The translations under genes were made by a program, and so were the position numbers. Of a stretch of DNA of 64,000 bases, positions 56,882-64,000 are shown piece after piece. Numbering within the stretch: the first letter of the stretch is position 1; each line of letters opens with the position of its first letter. Origin of the DNA: Pseudomonas oryzihabitans (GTDB lineage: Bacteria; Pseudomonadota; Gammaproteobacteria; Pseudomonadales; Pseudomonadaceae); NCBI RefSeq assembly GCF_014522265.1, contig NZ_CP017024.1, forward strand, positions 2,640,001 through 2,704,000. The letters are read 5' to 3'. The notes below the pieces were generated by a model. That model saw nothing but the letters and a program-made list of their open reading frames with translations. It was not told the DNA's origin and searched no databases.

Positions 56882-57134
56882 GGGCGGTCGCCTGCAGCCT
56901 TCCCGCCTGGCTCCGGTCATTGTTTCGACCTTAAGTAAAACCTAAGACGGGTATGGCATAAAGACGCTGAGGCAGGCCGCCTGGGCGGCCGGAGGGCACG
57001 ACCATGAGGGCGATCGACAGCCAGACTTCGACGGCAATGGCAGGGACTCAGCCTGCCAATCCGAGCGTTACCGCCAGTCAGGGCGCATCCGCCAGTGACT
57101 CCACCAGCGCGGGGGAATCCCAGCCGGCACCGAT

Positions 57135-57908
57135 GTGGCGGTGGATCTGTCGCCCGCCACCCAGCTCATAGCCGGATTGCTGCCGGGCCAGTCGAACGGT
57201 AACAGCGATCTCGATGGCTTCATGCAGATCCTCCAGCAGCAGATCCGCAGCCAGGGCACCGATGCCGCCGTGCTCGGCGAACTGCCCCAGGCTGCCAGTG
57301 CCGACCGCGTGCAATTGGCCAAGCAGGCGGCCAACCACCTGCTGGTGAGCTATTACCATGACGACAGTCGCTATGCCGACGCCTCCACCCAGGATCCCTT
57401 CGCCAATCTGGACAGCGACAGCCTGACCCGGATCGCCAGTGACGATTCCGGCACCTTTACTTCGGCTGAGCGTCAGCTGGCCTATTTCGAAGGGGCGCAG
57501 CGCGGTACCGATGGCGCCAACGTGGCCTTCTCCGGTCTCTCCCCGCAGGCGCAGGGGTCCGCTTCCTGGAACTGGGCACCTGCCGCCACCGAGGATTCCG
57601 GCATCCTCGGGACCCTGAATCCGGGCGCACCGGACTGGCAGTCGGGTCAGTTGAACACCCAGCTCATCGATGGCCTGAGCGCTGGCGGGGTGGCGACTGC
57701 GGCGGCTCAGGAAACGGCCGCGTTGGCGGCGCCGACCCTTGGCGTCACCACCGGGGCGGATGGCGCACCCCAATGGACGACGCAACCGTCAGACGGGCAG
57801 GACGCCGAAGCGAGCACCGCGCTGGATGGCAGCATCCTCACCCAGATGACCGGCGCGACGGCGGCGCCTTCGCTGTCGCTCTATCGCCAGATCGCCGCCT
57901 TTGGTTGA
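57135..57908 (+). CDS. Uncharacterised Ser/Ala/Gln-rich protein, probably frameshifted at its start
   Basis: A 257-residue open frame starting at a GTG without a ribosome site (VDLSPATQLIAGLLPGQSNG, LAKQAANHLLVSYYHDDSRY). I do not recognise it. A good ribosome site GGAGG (56991) stands before an ATG at 57004, whose frame encodes MRAIDSQTSTAMAGTQPANP and continues to SQPAP before running into another frame near 57132. Adding one base there (CCGATG to CCGGATG) would join the two into about 301 residues. No signal peptide is seen; low-complexity sequence suggests a secreted or surface-related protein, unproven. Confidence 0.5.
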   Translation: MAVDLSPATQLIAGLLPGQSNGNSDLDGFMQILQQQIRSQGTDAAVLGELPQAASADRVQLAKQAANHLLVSYYHDDSRYADASTQDPFANLDSDSLTRIASDDSGTFTSAERQLAYFEGAQRGTDGANVAFSGLSPQAQGSASWNWAPAATEDSGILGTLNPGAPDWQSGQLNTQLIDGLSAGGVATAAAQETAALAAPTLGVTTGADGAPQWTTQPSDGQDAEASTALDGSILTQMTGATAAPSLSLYRQIAAFG

Positions 57909-58013
57909 GTGGCGCTGTTGGGCTAAGACCTGTCTGTTGGGCTTCGACGATGGAGCCGTCTCAGCCCAACCTACGCGGTCGGTAGGTTGGCGCTGAGCGC
58001 AGCGAAGCCCAAC
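57909..58013. repeat. Nested-hairpin repeat, copy 1
   Basis: The unit contains TTGGGCTTCG and CGAAGCCCAA as outer arms and CCCAACCTAC and GTAGGTTGG as inner arms, with GGAGCCGTCTCAG between. The inner/outer sequence GTAGGTTGGCGCTGAGCGCA is a widespread Pseudomonas intergenic repeat. Confidence 0.75.
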
Positions 58014-58017
58014 ATCG

Positions 58018-58115
58018 TGGCGCTCAGGTCTGTCTTTTGGGCTTCGACAATGGAGTCGTCTCAACCCAACCTACGTCAGAGCGGTAGGTTGGCGCTGAGC
58101 GCAGCGAAGCCCAAC
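58018..58115. repeat. Nested-hairpin repeat, copy 2 in tandem
   Basis: Direct repeat of copy 1 at about 90 % identity (GTGGCGCTCAGGTCTGTCTT, then TTGGGCTTCGACAATGGAG and the same arms). Together the two copies fill the gap between two convergent genes and end 12 nt before the next stop codon; a terminator role is possible. Confidence 0.75.
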
Positions 58116-58127
58116 GCCAAGATGCCC

Positions 58128-58565
58128 TCAGATCGCCCGCAGCTTCTTCGCCGGCAGGTAGTCGCGGTGGACGCGCTCTTCCACCAGGTACAGCCAGCAG
58201 GGGCCTTCCACCTGGGGAAAGAGGCGCACTTCCTGGATGCTGCTGGGCTTGGGTTCGCCATTGCCGACCTGCACGGCCACCGTCTGGCCCAGACGGAAGC
58301 GCGGGACCACGCCGGCGTCCACCACGCTCTGCTCGGCCTTGGTCGCCGGACGGCCCAGGTACTCGCCCAGGTCCACCGGACCGGAGGGGCCTTCGGCGAC
58401 GGTGTCCACATGGAAGCTGTAGGCGGTGGCCAGGCCTTCGTCACCACCGTGGATCTCGCCCTGCTTGATGCGCGACACGGCCTGGTCAAGGGCAGCGTCG
58501 AGCGTCAGTTCGTTGTTCGATTGCAAGGTGATGACGATGCGGCGTTCGAAGGGGTACTGGCTCAT
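58128..58565 (-). CDS. Conserved hypothetical protein
   Basis: A 145-residue soluble protein (MSQYPFERRIVITLQSNNEL, RFRLGQTVAVQVGNGEPKPS, PCWLYLVEERVHRDYLPAKK) with an SH3-like barrel look in the second half. I do not recognise the family or function. It is upstream of nothing on its strand; the tandem hairpin repeat follows its end. Confidence 0.6.
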   Translation of the reverse strand: MSQYPFERRIVITLQSNNELTLDAALDQAVSRIKQGEIHGGDEGLATAYSFHVDTVAEGPSGPVDLGEYLGRPATKAEQSVVDAGVVPRFRLGQTVAVQVGNGEPKPSSIQEVRLFPQVEGPCWLYLVEERVHRDYLPAKKLRAI

Positions 58566-58706
58566 GGTTTCGACTTTTTCGGCAGATAGGGAAAAGAAGG
58601 GACATCTTGTGCCCCCTTTGGCCGGCCGCTGTCCAGCCGGGGGCGCCCGATCGGTGATCGCGTTTGCAACCCCAGGTGTCCAGCGGCCCGGCGGTCACCG
58701 GGGCCT

Positions 58707-58840
58707 GGCTGAAAAGTGCCTGCGCTCGGCCAGGCTGCGTTGAAAAGTCGTTCCGAGCGCTCATCTACTGCTCGTAAACTCCGCTTCCTCGCGAATTTTC
58801 GCCTTGCCTGACCTTCGCGCGGCGACTTTTCGGACCAAGC
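58707..58840. repeat. Interspersed repeat element, most complete copy
   Basis: Left part GGCTGAAAAGTGCCTGCGCT and GTTGAAAAGTCG; centre GCTCATCTACTGCTCGTAAA and CTCCGCTTCCTC; right part GCCTTGCCTGACCTTCGCGC and CGACTTTTCGGACC. The two outer parts are imperfect inverted copies (GAAAAGT against ACTTTTC). It ends exactly at the stop of yejK. Bases 58566-58706 upstream hold no gene I can support. Confidence 0.7.
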
Positions 58841-59848
58841 CTAGTCATTGCGCCGCTTGAGCTGGTCTTTCAGCTGGGTCGGCACCTCGCGAATGATCAG
58901 CAGATCCTGGCCTTCGTCGTATTCGATGCGCGAGCCCAGCAGGTGCGCCTCGAAGCTGATCGACAGCCCCTCGGCACGGCCGGTGAAGCGGCGGAATTGA
59001 TTGAGGGTGCGCTTGTCCGCCGGGATCTCCGGGGCCAGACCGTAATCCTTGTTGCGGATGTAGTCGTAGAAGGCGCGTGGTGCCTGGTCATCCATCAGCT
59101 CGGAGAGGGCGTCCAGGGCCATGGGCTCGCCGCGCTTGGCCTGGCTGCTGGCGTAGTCCACCAGGGTGTCGGTCTTTTCCTTGGCGGCTTCTTCCGGCAG
59201 GTCCTCGCTTTCCACGTAGTCGCTGAAAGCCTTGAGCAGGGTGCGGGTCTCGCCCTTGGCGTCGACGCCTTCCTGGCAGCCGATGAAGTCGCGGAAGTAA
59301 TCCGAGACCTTCTTGCCGCCCTTGCCGCGAATGAAGGAGATGTACTGGCGCGACTGCTTGTTGTTGCGCCATTCCGAGAGGTTGATGCGCGCCGCCAAGT
59401 GCAGCTGGCCCAGGTCCAGGTGCTTGGCCGGGGCCACTTCCAGACTCTCGGTGACGGTCACCCCCTCGCTGTGGTGCAGCAGGGCGATGCTCAGGTAGTC
59501 GGTCATGCCCTGCTGGTACTGGGCGAACAGCACATGGCCGCCGGTGGAAAGGTTGCTGCTCTCCATCAGCCCCTTGAGGTGCTCCACCGCCTGGCGACTG
59601 AAGGCGACGAAGTCCTGCTCGCCTTCCAGGTAGGCATGGAGCCAGCCGCTCAAGGGATAGGCGCCGGATTCCTCGTGGAACAGGCCCCAGGCCTTGTTGG
59701 GCTTGGCGTTGTAGCTGTCGTTGAGATCGGCCAGCAGATTCTCGATGGCCTGGGAGTCGGCCAGTTCGGCGTCCCGCGCGTGCAGGGTCGCGGGCTGGCC
59801 GTCGGGCTTCTTGTCGATCAGATGGACGATGGCGTGACGGATCGGCAT
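58841..59848 (-). CDS. yejK: Nucleoid-associated protein YejK/NdpA
   Basis: A 335-residue protein matching NdpA/YejK over its full length: [80 protein letters not shown] and [12 protein letters not shown]. YejK binds the nucleoid in E. coli; its mechanism is poorly known. It stands alone; its stop codon lies in the end of a repeat element. Confidence 0.92.
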   Translation of the reverse strand: MPIRHAIVHLIDKKPDGQPATLHARDAELADSQAIENLLADLNDSYNAKPNKAWGLFHEESGAYPLSGWLHAYLEGEQDFVAFSRQAVEHLKGLMESSNLSTGGHVLFAQYQQGMTDYLSIALLHHSEGVTVTESLEVAPAKHLDLGQLHLAARINLSEWRNNKQSRQYISFIRGKGGKKVSDYFRDFIGCQEGVDAKGETRTLLKAFSDYVESEDLPEEAAKEKTDTLVDYASSQAKRGEPMALDALSELMDDQAPRAFYDYIRNKDYGLAPEIPADKRTLNQFRRFTGRAEGLSISFEAHLLGSRIEYDEGQDLLIIREVPTQLKDQLKRRND

Positions 59849-59927
59849 GACGGCCTCGGGTAACGGAGAAAAGTCCGCCAGTCTAACGCCCCCGCGCCCT
59901 GGCGGGCAGGCCCTGGGCGCCGCAGGC

Positions 59928-60806
59928 TCAGCGCGCCGCCGTGGCCTGCTTTTCCTGCAGCGCGTTGCCCAGGTGGCGGGTCATGAAGACCGCGGCTTCT
60001 TCACGGCGATCCTCGAGCAGCAGGTCGATCAGCTCCAGGTGCTCCTGGCAGCGGCGCTGGGCCTGCTCGCGATCCACCGACTTCTGGTATTCGATCAAGC
60101 GGCGCAGGCGATTGAGCCGGCGCAGTGCATCGAGGATGAAGGCATTGCCCGAGCAGCGGGCGATGGTCTCGTGCAGGCGGGTGTTGGCGTCGAAGATCTC
60201 CGCGGGCGAGGCCTCGAACACCCGGCCTGCGGCCAGCAGCGCCTGCTCGTCGCGGCAGCGCCGCAATTCGCCGGCATCCAGGGTGAAGCCGGCGTCGCGG
60301 ATGCCGGCCGGCTCGATCAGCAGGCGGAAGGCATAGCTCTGGGCATAGGCGTCTGGCGAGGTGAGACCTTCGACGAAGCTCCAGCCGTAGCCCGGCAGGC
60401 GCTCGGCCCAGCCTTCCTGGACGATGCGCCTGAGGATATCGGCCAGTTGCCCACGGGTGACCTGGTAGCGGCGGATCAGCTCGTTTTCCGTGACCTTGAG
60501 CGGCAATTCGCCCTCGATGCGGTCGCGGGCGATGGTCAGGTACAGGCGTTCGCTGGCGGACACCTCTTCGCGCGCCTGGGGGGTGGCGTCCAGGGCCGCG
60601 GCGGCCACGGCGAAACCGCCCTCGGGATGCCGCGCCAGCAGGCTCTGGTCGGCCATCTGCTGCAGGGCGCTGCGCACCGGCGAGCGCGACACCCGCAGCC
60701 GCTCGGCCAGGGCGCGCTCGGGCAGCCGGGTGCCGACCGCCAGCTGGTGCGAGGCGATGTAGGTGAGGATGTCGGGAATCAGTTGGGAGGCGAGGGTGGT
60801 GCCCAT
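59928..60806 (-). CDS. GntR-family regulator with two winged-helix units and an FCD-type domain
   Basis: A 292-residue regulator. The N-terminal GntR winged helix is [20 protein letters not shown] and [21 protein letters not shown] second winged-helix unit follows at about 85-150 ([40 protein letters not shown]), then an FCD-like helical sensor domain with [12 protein letters not shown] and [20 protein letters not shown]. It is on the same strand downstream of lysP, 86 nt away, and may control it. Confidence 0.85.
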   Translation of the reverse strand: MGTTLASQLIPDILTYIASHQLAVGTRLPERALAERLRVSRSPVRSALQQMADQSLLARHPEGGFAVAAAALDATPQAREEVSASERLYLTIARDRIEGELPLKVTENELIRRYQVTRGQLADILRRIVQEGWAERLPGYGWSFVEGLTSPDAYAQSYAFRLLIEPAGIRDAGFTLDAGELRRCRDEQALLAAGRVFEASPAEIFDANTRLHETIARCSGNAFILDALRRLNRLRRLIEYQKSVDREQAQRRCQEHLELIDLLLEDRREEAAVFMTRHLGNALQEKQATAAR

Positions 60807-60892
60807 GGCAGCGCTGGCGAGTCGATCGGAAAGATCCGGGATGCTAGCACGGGACCCGCCGGGCGCAGCCGGCGGGTCCCGCGGGCGAGCGC

Positions 60893-62347
60893 TCAGTCGC
60901 CGCTCGGGCTGACGTCCATGTCCTTGAGCTTAACCAGCCGGCTGCCGTGCTTGCAGCGATAGCCCAGCCAGACGGCGAGAAACAGCGGCAGGCTGATGTA
61001 GGTGGCGGCCAGGCCCAGCCAGTCGACGCCGTGCGGCCCGAACAGGGCGGCATAGTTCTGCCCCAGGGTGATCACCAGGCAGAGGGCGAAGGCCAGCAGC
61101 GGCCCGAAGGGAAACAGCTTGGCACGGTAGGGCAGGTCTTCCAGCCGGCGACCCTGGGCCAGGTAGCCCTGGCGGAAGCGATGGTGGGACACGGCGATGC
61201 CCAGCCAGGCGATGAAGCCGCACATGCCCGAGGTGTTGAGCAGCCAGCCATAGAGCGCCTTGTCGCCCACCAGGGAGGTGAAGAAGCACAGGGCGCCCAC
61301 CGCGGTGGTGGCCAGCAGGGCGTTGCGCGGCACGCCATTGCGCGAGACGCGGGCGAACAGCCGCGGCGCCTTGCCCTGTTCGGCCAGGCTGTGCAGCATC
61401 CGCGTCGAGGCGTACATGCCCGAGGTGCCGGCGGAGAGCACCGCCGAGAGGATCACCGCGTTCATCAGGCTGGCGGCGAAGGCCAGGCCGGCGCGTTCGA
61501 ACAGCAGGGTGAACGGCGAGACGGAGACGTCGGTGGCATCGTTCTGCAGCAGGCGCGGATCGGTATAGGGGATCAGCATGCCGATGACGAAGATCGCCAG
61601 CACATAGAACATCAGGATGCGCCAGAACACCTGGCGGATGGCGATGGGCACGTTCTTGCGCGGATTTTCCGATTCGCCGGCGGCGATGCCGATCAGCTCG
61701 GTGCCCTGGAAGGAAAAGCCGGCGATCATGGCCACCCCGACCATGGCCTGCAGGCCGCCGACGAAGGGCGCCTCGCCCTGGGTGAACACGGACAGGCCTG
61801 GCGGCTCGATGCCGCTGAAGATGCCGAGGATGGCGGCCAGGCCCAGGCCGATGAAGACCACCACGGTGGCCACCTTGATCAGCGCGAACCAGAATTCGCT
61901 CTCGCCGAAGCCGCGCACCGACACCGCATTGAGCAGGAACATCAGCGCGAGGAACAGTGCGCTCCAGATCAGCCCGGGCACCTCGGGAAACCAGAAGCCC
62001 ATCACCAGTTGCGCCGCCACCAGTTCGGCGGCGATGGTCACCGCCCAGTTGTACCAGTAGTTCCAGCCGAGGGCGAAGCCGAAGCCGTCCTCGACGAAGC
62101 GACTGCCATAGATGGAGAAGGAACCCGACACCGGCTGGTAGGCGGCCATCTCGCCGAGGCTGGTCATGAGGAAGTAGACCATCAGGCCGATCAGCGCATA
62201 GGCCGCCAGGGCGCCGCCCGGGCCGGCAGTGGCCACGGTGGCGCCGGAGGCGACGAACAGCCCGGTGCCGATGGAGCCGCCGATGGCGATCATGTTGAGG
62301 TGGCGGGGCTTGAGCCGGCGCTGCAGACTCGGAGAGGCGGTGGACAT
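60893..62347 (-). CDS. lysP: Amino acid permease, LysP-like lysine transporter
   Basis: A 484-residue carrier with 12 membrane segments, close in length to E. coli LysP (489). RHLNMIAIGGSIGTGLFVAS, VYFLMTSLGEMAAYQPVSGS, GFALGWNYWYNWAVTIAAEL and LLNAVSVRGFGESEFWFALI agree with LysP almost word for word. It takes up lysine with protons. An open frame extends 77 residues upstream but is not membrane-like; the ATG at 62347 gives the family N-terminus. Confidence 0.88.
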   Translation of the reverse strand: MSTASPSLQRRLKPRHLNMIAIGGSIGTGLFVASGATVATAGPGGALAAYALIGLMVYFLMTSLGEMAAYQPVSGSFSIYGSRFVEDGFGFALGWNYWYNWAVTIAAELVAAQLVMGFWFPEVPGLIWSALFLALMFLLNAVSVRGFGESEFWFALIKVATVVVFIGLGLAAILGIFSGIEPPGLSVFTQGEAPFVGGLQAMVGVAMIAGFSFQGTELIGIAAGESENPRKNVPIAIRQVFWRILMFYVLAIFVIGMLIPYTDPRLLQNDATDVSVSPFTLLFERAGLAFAASLMNAVILSAVLSAGTSGMYASTRMLHSLAEQGKAPRLFARVSRNGVPRNALLATTAVGALCFFTSLVGDKALYGWLLNTSGMCGFIAWLGIAVSHHRFRQGYLAQGRRLEDLPYRAKLFPFGPLLAFALCLVITLGQNYAALFGPHGVDWLGLAATYISLPLFLAVWLGYRCKHGSRLVKLKDMDVSPSGD

Positions 62348-62723
62348 GGGAATTCCAGCTGGCAGTTTAACGGGGGCCGGCGCTGGCTCTGGCGGCCAGT
62401 CGCGGTCGTCGAATGAAGGGTGGTGTGCGGAACGCCCGCGGCCGTCGGCGCGGGCAGCGCCAAAAAAGCCGCGAAGCTTAGCAGGCCAAGGGCGCCAGGT
62501 GGGATGGCGGTCGTCGGTGCGCGGCCGGGCGAGGAAGCCAGCACGGCCGTTCTGGCTACGGGAGGCGGTACAGGGCAAGCGCTAGCCGGCGTGATCAGCG
62601 CAGCAGCGAACGGCGGACCGCCGCCACGTCTTCAGCCAGGATACTGAGGTCGAGCGCGGCCAGGCAGGGGAGGACGGTCCGCTGCGCTGCGGCAGCGGAC
62701 CGGGTAGCGTCTTTAGCCCGAGA
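62348..62723. other. Leader region of lysP without a recognised gene
   Basis: 376 nt, GC-rich, between the aldehyde dehydrogenase stop and the lysP start on the minus strand. A 10-bp hairpin, GGTCCGCTGC and GCAGCGGACC (62676-62701), lies 23 nt after the dehydrogenase stop but has no T run. No lysine riboswitch consensus is apparent to me. Confidence 0.5.
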
Positions 62724-64000
62724 TCAGGACGCGTCGATCCAGATGGTCTTGATCTCGGTGTACTGGTCGTGGGCCCACAGCGACTTGTCGCGCCCGCCGA
62801 ACCCCGACTCCTTGTAGCCGCCGAAGGGGGTGGAGGCATCGCCCTCGCCGAAGCAGTTGACGGTGACGATGCCGGCACGGATGCCGCGAGCCAGCTTGAT
62901 GGCATTGCGCAGGTTGCCGGTGTAGGCCGAGGCGGCCAGGCCGTAGGCGGTGTCGTTGGCCAGCTCCAGGGCTTCGTCGAGGGTATCGAAGGGGGTCACG
63001 CTCAGCACCGGGCCGAAGATCTCCTCGCGGAACAGGCGGCTGTCACGCGCCACGCCGTCGACGATGGTCGGCTCCACATAGACGCCATCGCGGGTCGCGC
63101 CACCGGTCACCACCTTGAGCTGCTGCTCGCTGGCGTGCTCCAGGTAGGAACGGACCTTGTCGAAATGCGCCTTGCTGACCATGGAACCCAGGCGGTTCTC
63201 CGGGTCCAGCGGGTCGCCCAGCTGCCAGTCCTGCAGGTGGACCTGGACGCGCTCCAGCAGGGCATCCTTGACCTCGCGATGGACGATCAGCCGCGACGAT
63301 GCCGAGCAGTTCTCGCCCATGTTCCAGAAGGCGCCATTGACCACGTGCTGGGCGACCTGGTCGAGATCCTCGACGTCGTTCATCACCACGGCGGGGTTCT
63401 TGCCGCCCAGTTCCAGGACGATGCGCTTGAGATTGGATTCGGCGGCGTACTTGAGGAACAGCCGACCGGTGTCGGTGGAGCCGGTAAAGCTGACCGCGGC
63501 GATGTCCGGATGCCGGCCGATGGGTTCGCCGGCCTCCTTGCCACTGCCGGGCACCACGTTGAACACGCCGGCCGGCACCCCGGCCTGGTGGGCCAGCTCG
63601 GCTACCCGCAGGGCACTGAGGGTGGTCTCCTTGGCCGGCTTGACCACGATGGAGCAGCCAGCGGCCAGCGAGGGACCGATCTTCCAGGCCAGCATCAGCA
63701 GCGGGAAGTTCCAGGGTAGTACCAGGCCGACCACGCCGATGGGCTCGCGTACCACCATGGCCAGGGCGCCGGCGCCGGTGGGGGCGGTGGCGTCGTAGAT
63801 CTTGTCGATCAGCTCGGCGTGCCAGCGCAGGGTGTTGATGGTCTCCGGTACGTCGATGGTCTGGCACTCGCGCACCGGCTTGCCACTGTCGAGGCTCTCC
63901 ACCACCGCCAGTTCATGGGCGTGTTCTTCCAGCAGGGCGGCGAATTTCTGCAGCACGGCCTTGCGCGCGGAAGGGTGCAGACCGCTCCAGCGACCGTCTT
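62724..64000 (-). CDS. Aldehyde dehydrogenase, KauB/PuuC-like (5' end outside window)
   Basis: The window holds the last 425 residues or so; the start is beyond 64000. The frame continues to the edge (DGRWSGLHPSARKAVLQKFA). VLPWNFPLLMLAWKIGPSLA, FTGSTDTGRLF, catalytic Glu in VLELGGKNPAVV and catalytic Cys in NMGENCSASSRL are all present. Best fit is the group of gamma-glutamyl-GABA aldehyde (PuuC) and 4-guanidinobutyraldehyde (KauB) dehydrogenases, which act in polyamine, arginine and lysine breakdown. Its neighbours lysP and GntR support amino-acid or amine catabolism. Confidence 0.9.
   Translation of the reverse strand, partial: DGRWSGLHPSARKAVLQKFAALLEEHAHELAVVESLDSGKPVRECQTIDVPETINTLRWHAELIDKIYDATAPTGAGALAMVVREPIGVVGLVLPWNFPLLMLAWKIGPSLAAGCSIVVKPAKETTLSALRVAELAHQAGVPAGVFNVVPGSGKEAGEPIGRHPDIAAVSFTGSTDTGRLFLKYAAESNLKRIVLELGGKNPAVVMNDVEDLDQVAQHVVNGAFWNMGENCSASSRLIVHREVKDALLERVQVHLQDWQLGDPLDPENRLGSMVSKAHFDKVRSYLEHASEQQLKVVTGGATRDGVYVEPTIVDGVARDSRLFREEIFGPVLSVTPFDTLDEALELANDTAYGLAASAYTGNLRNAIKLARGIRAGIVTVNCFGEGDASTPFGGYKESGFGGRDKSLWAHDQYTEIKTIWIDAS

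Noticed and set aside
56930-57000. Sigma-54 or FliA promoter before the unknown gene at 57 kb
   Set aside because: GTATGGCATAAAGACGC has the wrong GG-GC spacing for sigma-54, and no FliA -10 is present.
57909-58115. CRISPR-like direct repeats
   Set aside because: Only two units of about 100 bp with no spacers of CRISPR size and no cas genes; each unit is a nested hairpin.
62582-62720. Remnant of a gene downstream of the aldehyde dehydrogenase on the minus strand
   Set aside because: A short open stretch ends in a plausible-looking helix (SILAEDVAAVRRSLLR), but it has no start and no recognisable homology.
62348-62723. Lysine riboswitch upstream of lysP
   Set aside because: The leader is long enough, but I see none of the conserved L-box core, and such riboswitches are not typical of Pseudomonas.

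Overview
The window is a GC-rich stretch of a Pseudomonas chromosome. The 23S and 5S genes match Pseudomonas rRNA, and the order rRNA operon - birA - coaX is the one known from Pseudomonas. The remaining genes are typical of the genus: cyanide-insensitive oxidase cioAB, a cue-type copper cluster, a TtgR-like TetR gene next to an MFS pump, a BetT carrier, a LysP permease and a KauB/PuuC-like dehydrogenase. The genus is well supported; the species is not determined. I saw no insertion sequence, prophage, tRNA or CRISPR array.

Layout. 0-3.3 kb: end of an rRNA operon (23S, 5S, terminator). 3.3-7 kb: birA, coaX, a small membrane protein that looks like a SPOR protein without its SPOR domain, a DUF3301 protein and an MFS carrier. 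7-9.7 kb: a secreted 25-residue-repeat protein, a membrane-anchored hydrolase and a DUF5872/DUF3140 pair. 9.7-15.8 kb: a frameshifted EamA gene, a DeoR regulator with an MFS carrier, a frameshifted AsmA gene and three short genes. 15.9-20.5 kb: RlmI-like rRNA methyltransferase and the copper cluster copA-cueR, divergent from copZ across a 37-bp palindrome. 20.5-29.4 kb: TetR/Bcr drug-efflux pair, MAPEG-family protein, zapE, PiT phosphate carrier, a LysR gene divergent from a VOC gene, and a QEGLA-motif protein. 29.5-38.3 kb: an FtsH-like protease, a sirtuin, small unknowns, an HDOD protein and two diguanylate cyclases. 38.3-42.8 kb: AbrB permease, BetT, a lone receiver domain and a HepT-MntA toxin-antitoxin pair. 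42.9-51.6 kb: GH15 hydrolase with an SDR, a chemoreceptor, an EntS-like MFS carrier and cioAB plus a DUF2474 peptide. 51.6-52.6 kb: about 1 kb without genes, made of two copies of one repeat in opposite orientation. 52.6-64 kb: prolyl aminopeptidase, DUF2868/DUF3482 GTPase pair, folA, two unknown genes, yejK, a GntR regulator, lysP and an aldehyde dehydrogenase cut by the window end.

The most distinctive features are the nested inverted-repeat island near 52 kb, a perfectly symmetric CueR-type double promoter near 20.24 kb, a type VII toxin-antitoxin pair, a secreted protein made of five 25-residue repeats, and an FtsH-like protease with a changed pore loop. Three genes (EamA, AsmA and the unknown at 57 kb) each lack one base, two of them in a C or G run. 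This may be a base-calling problem in this assembly rather than three true pseudogenes.
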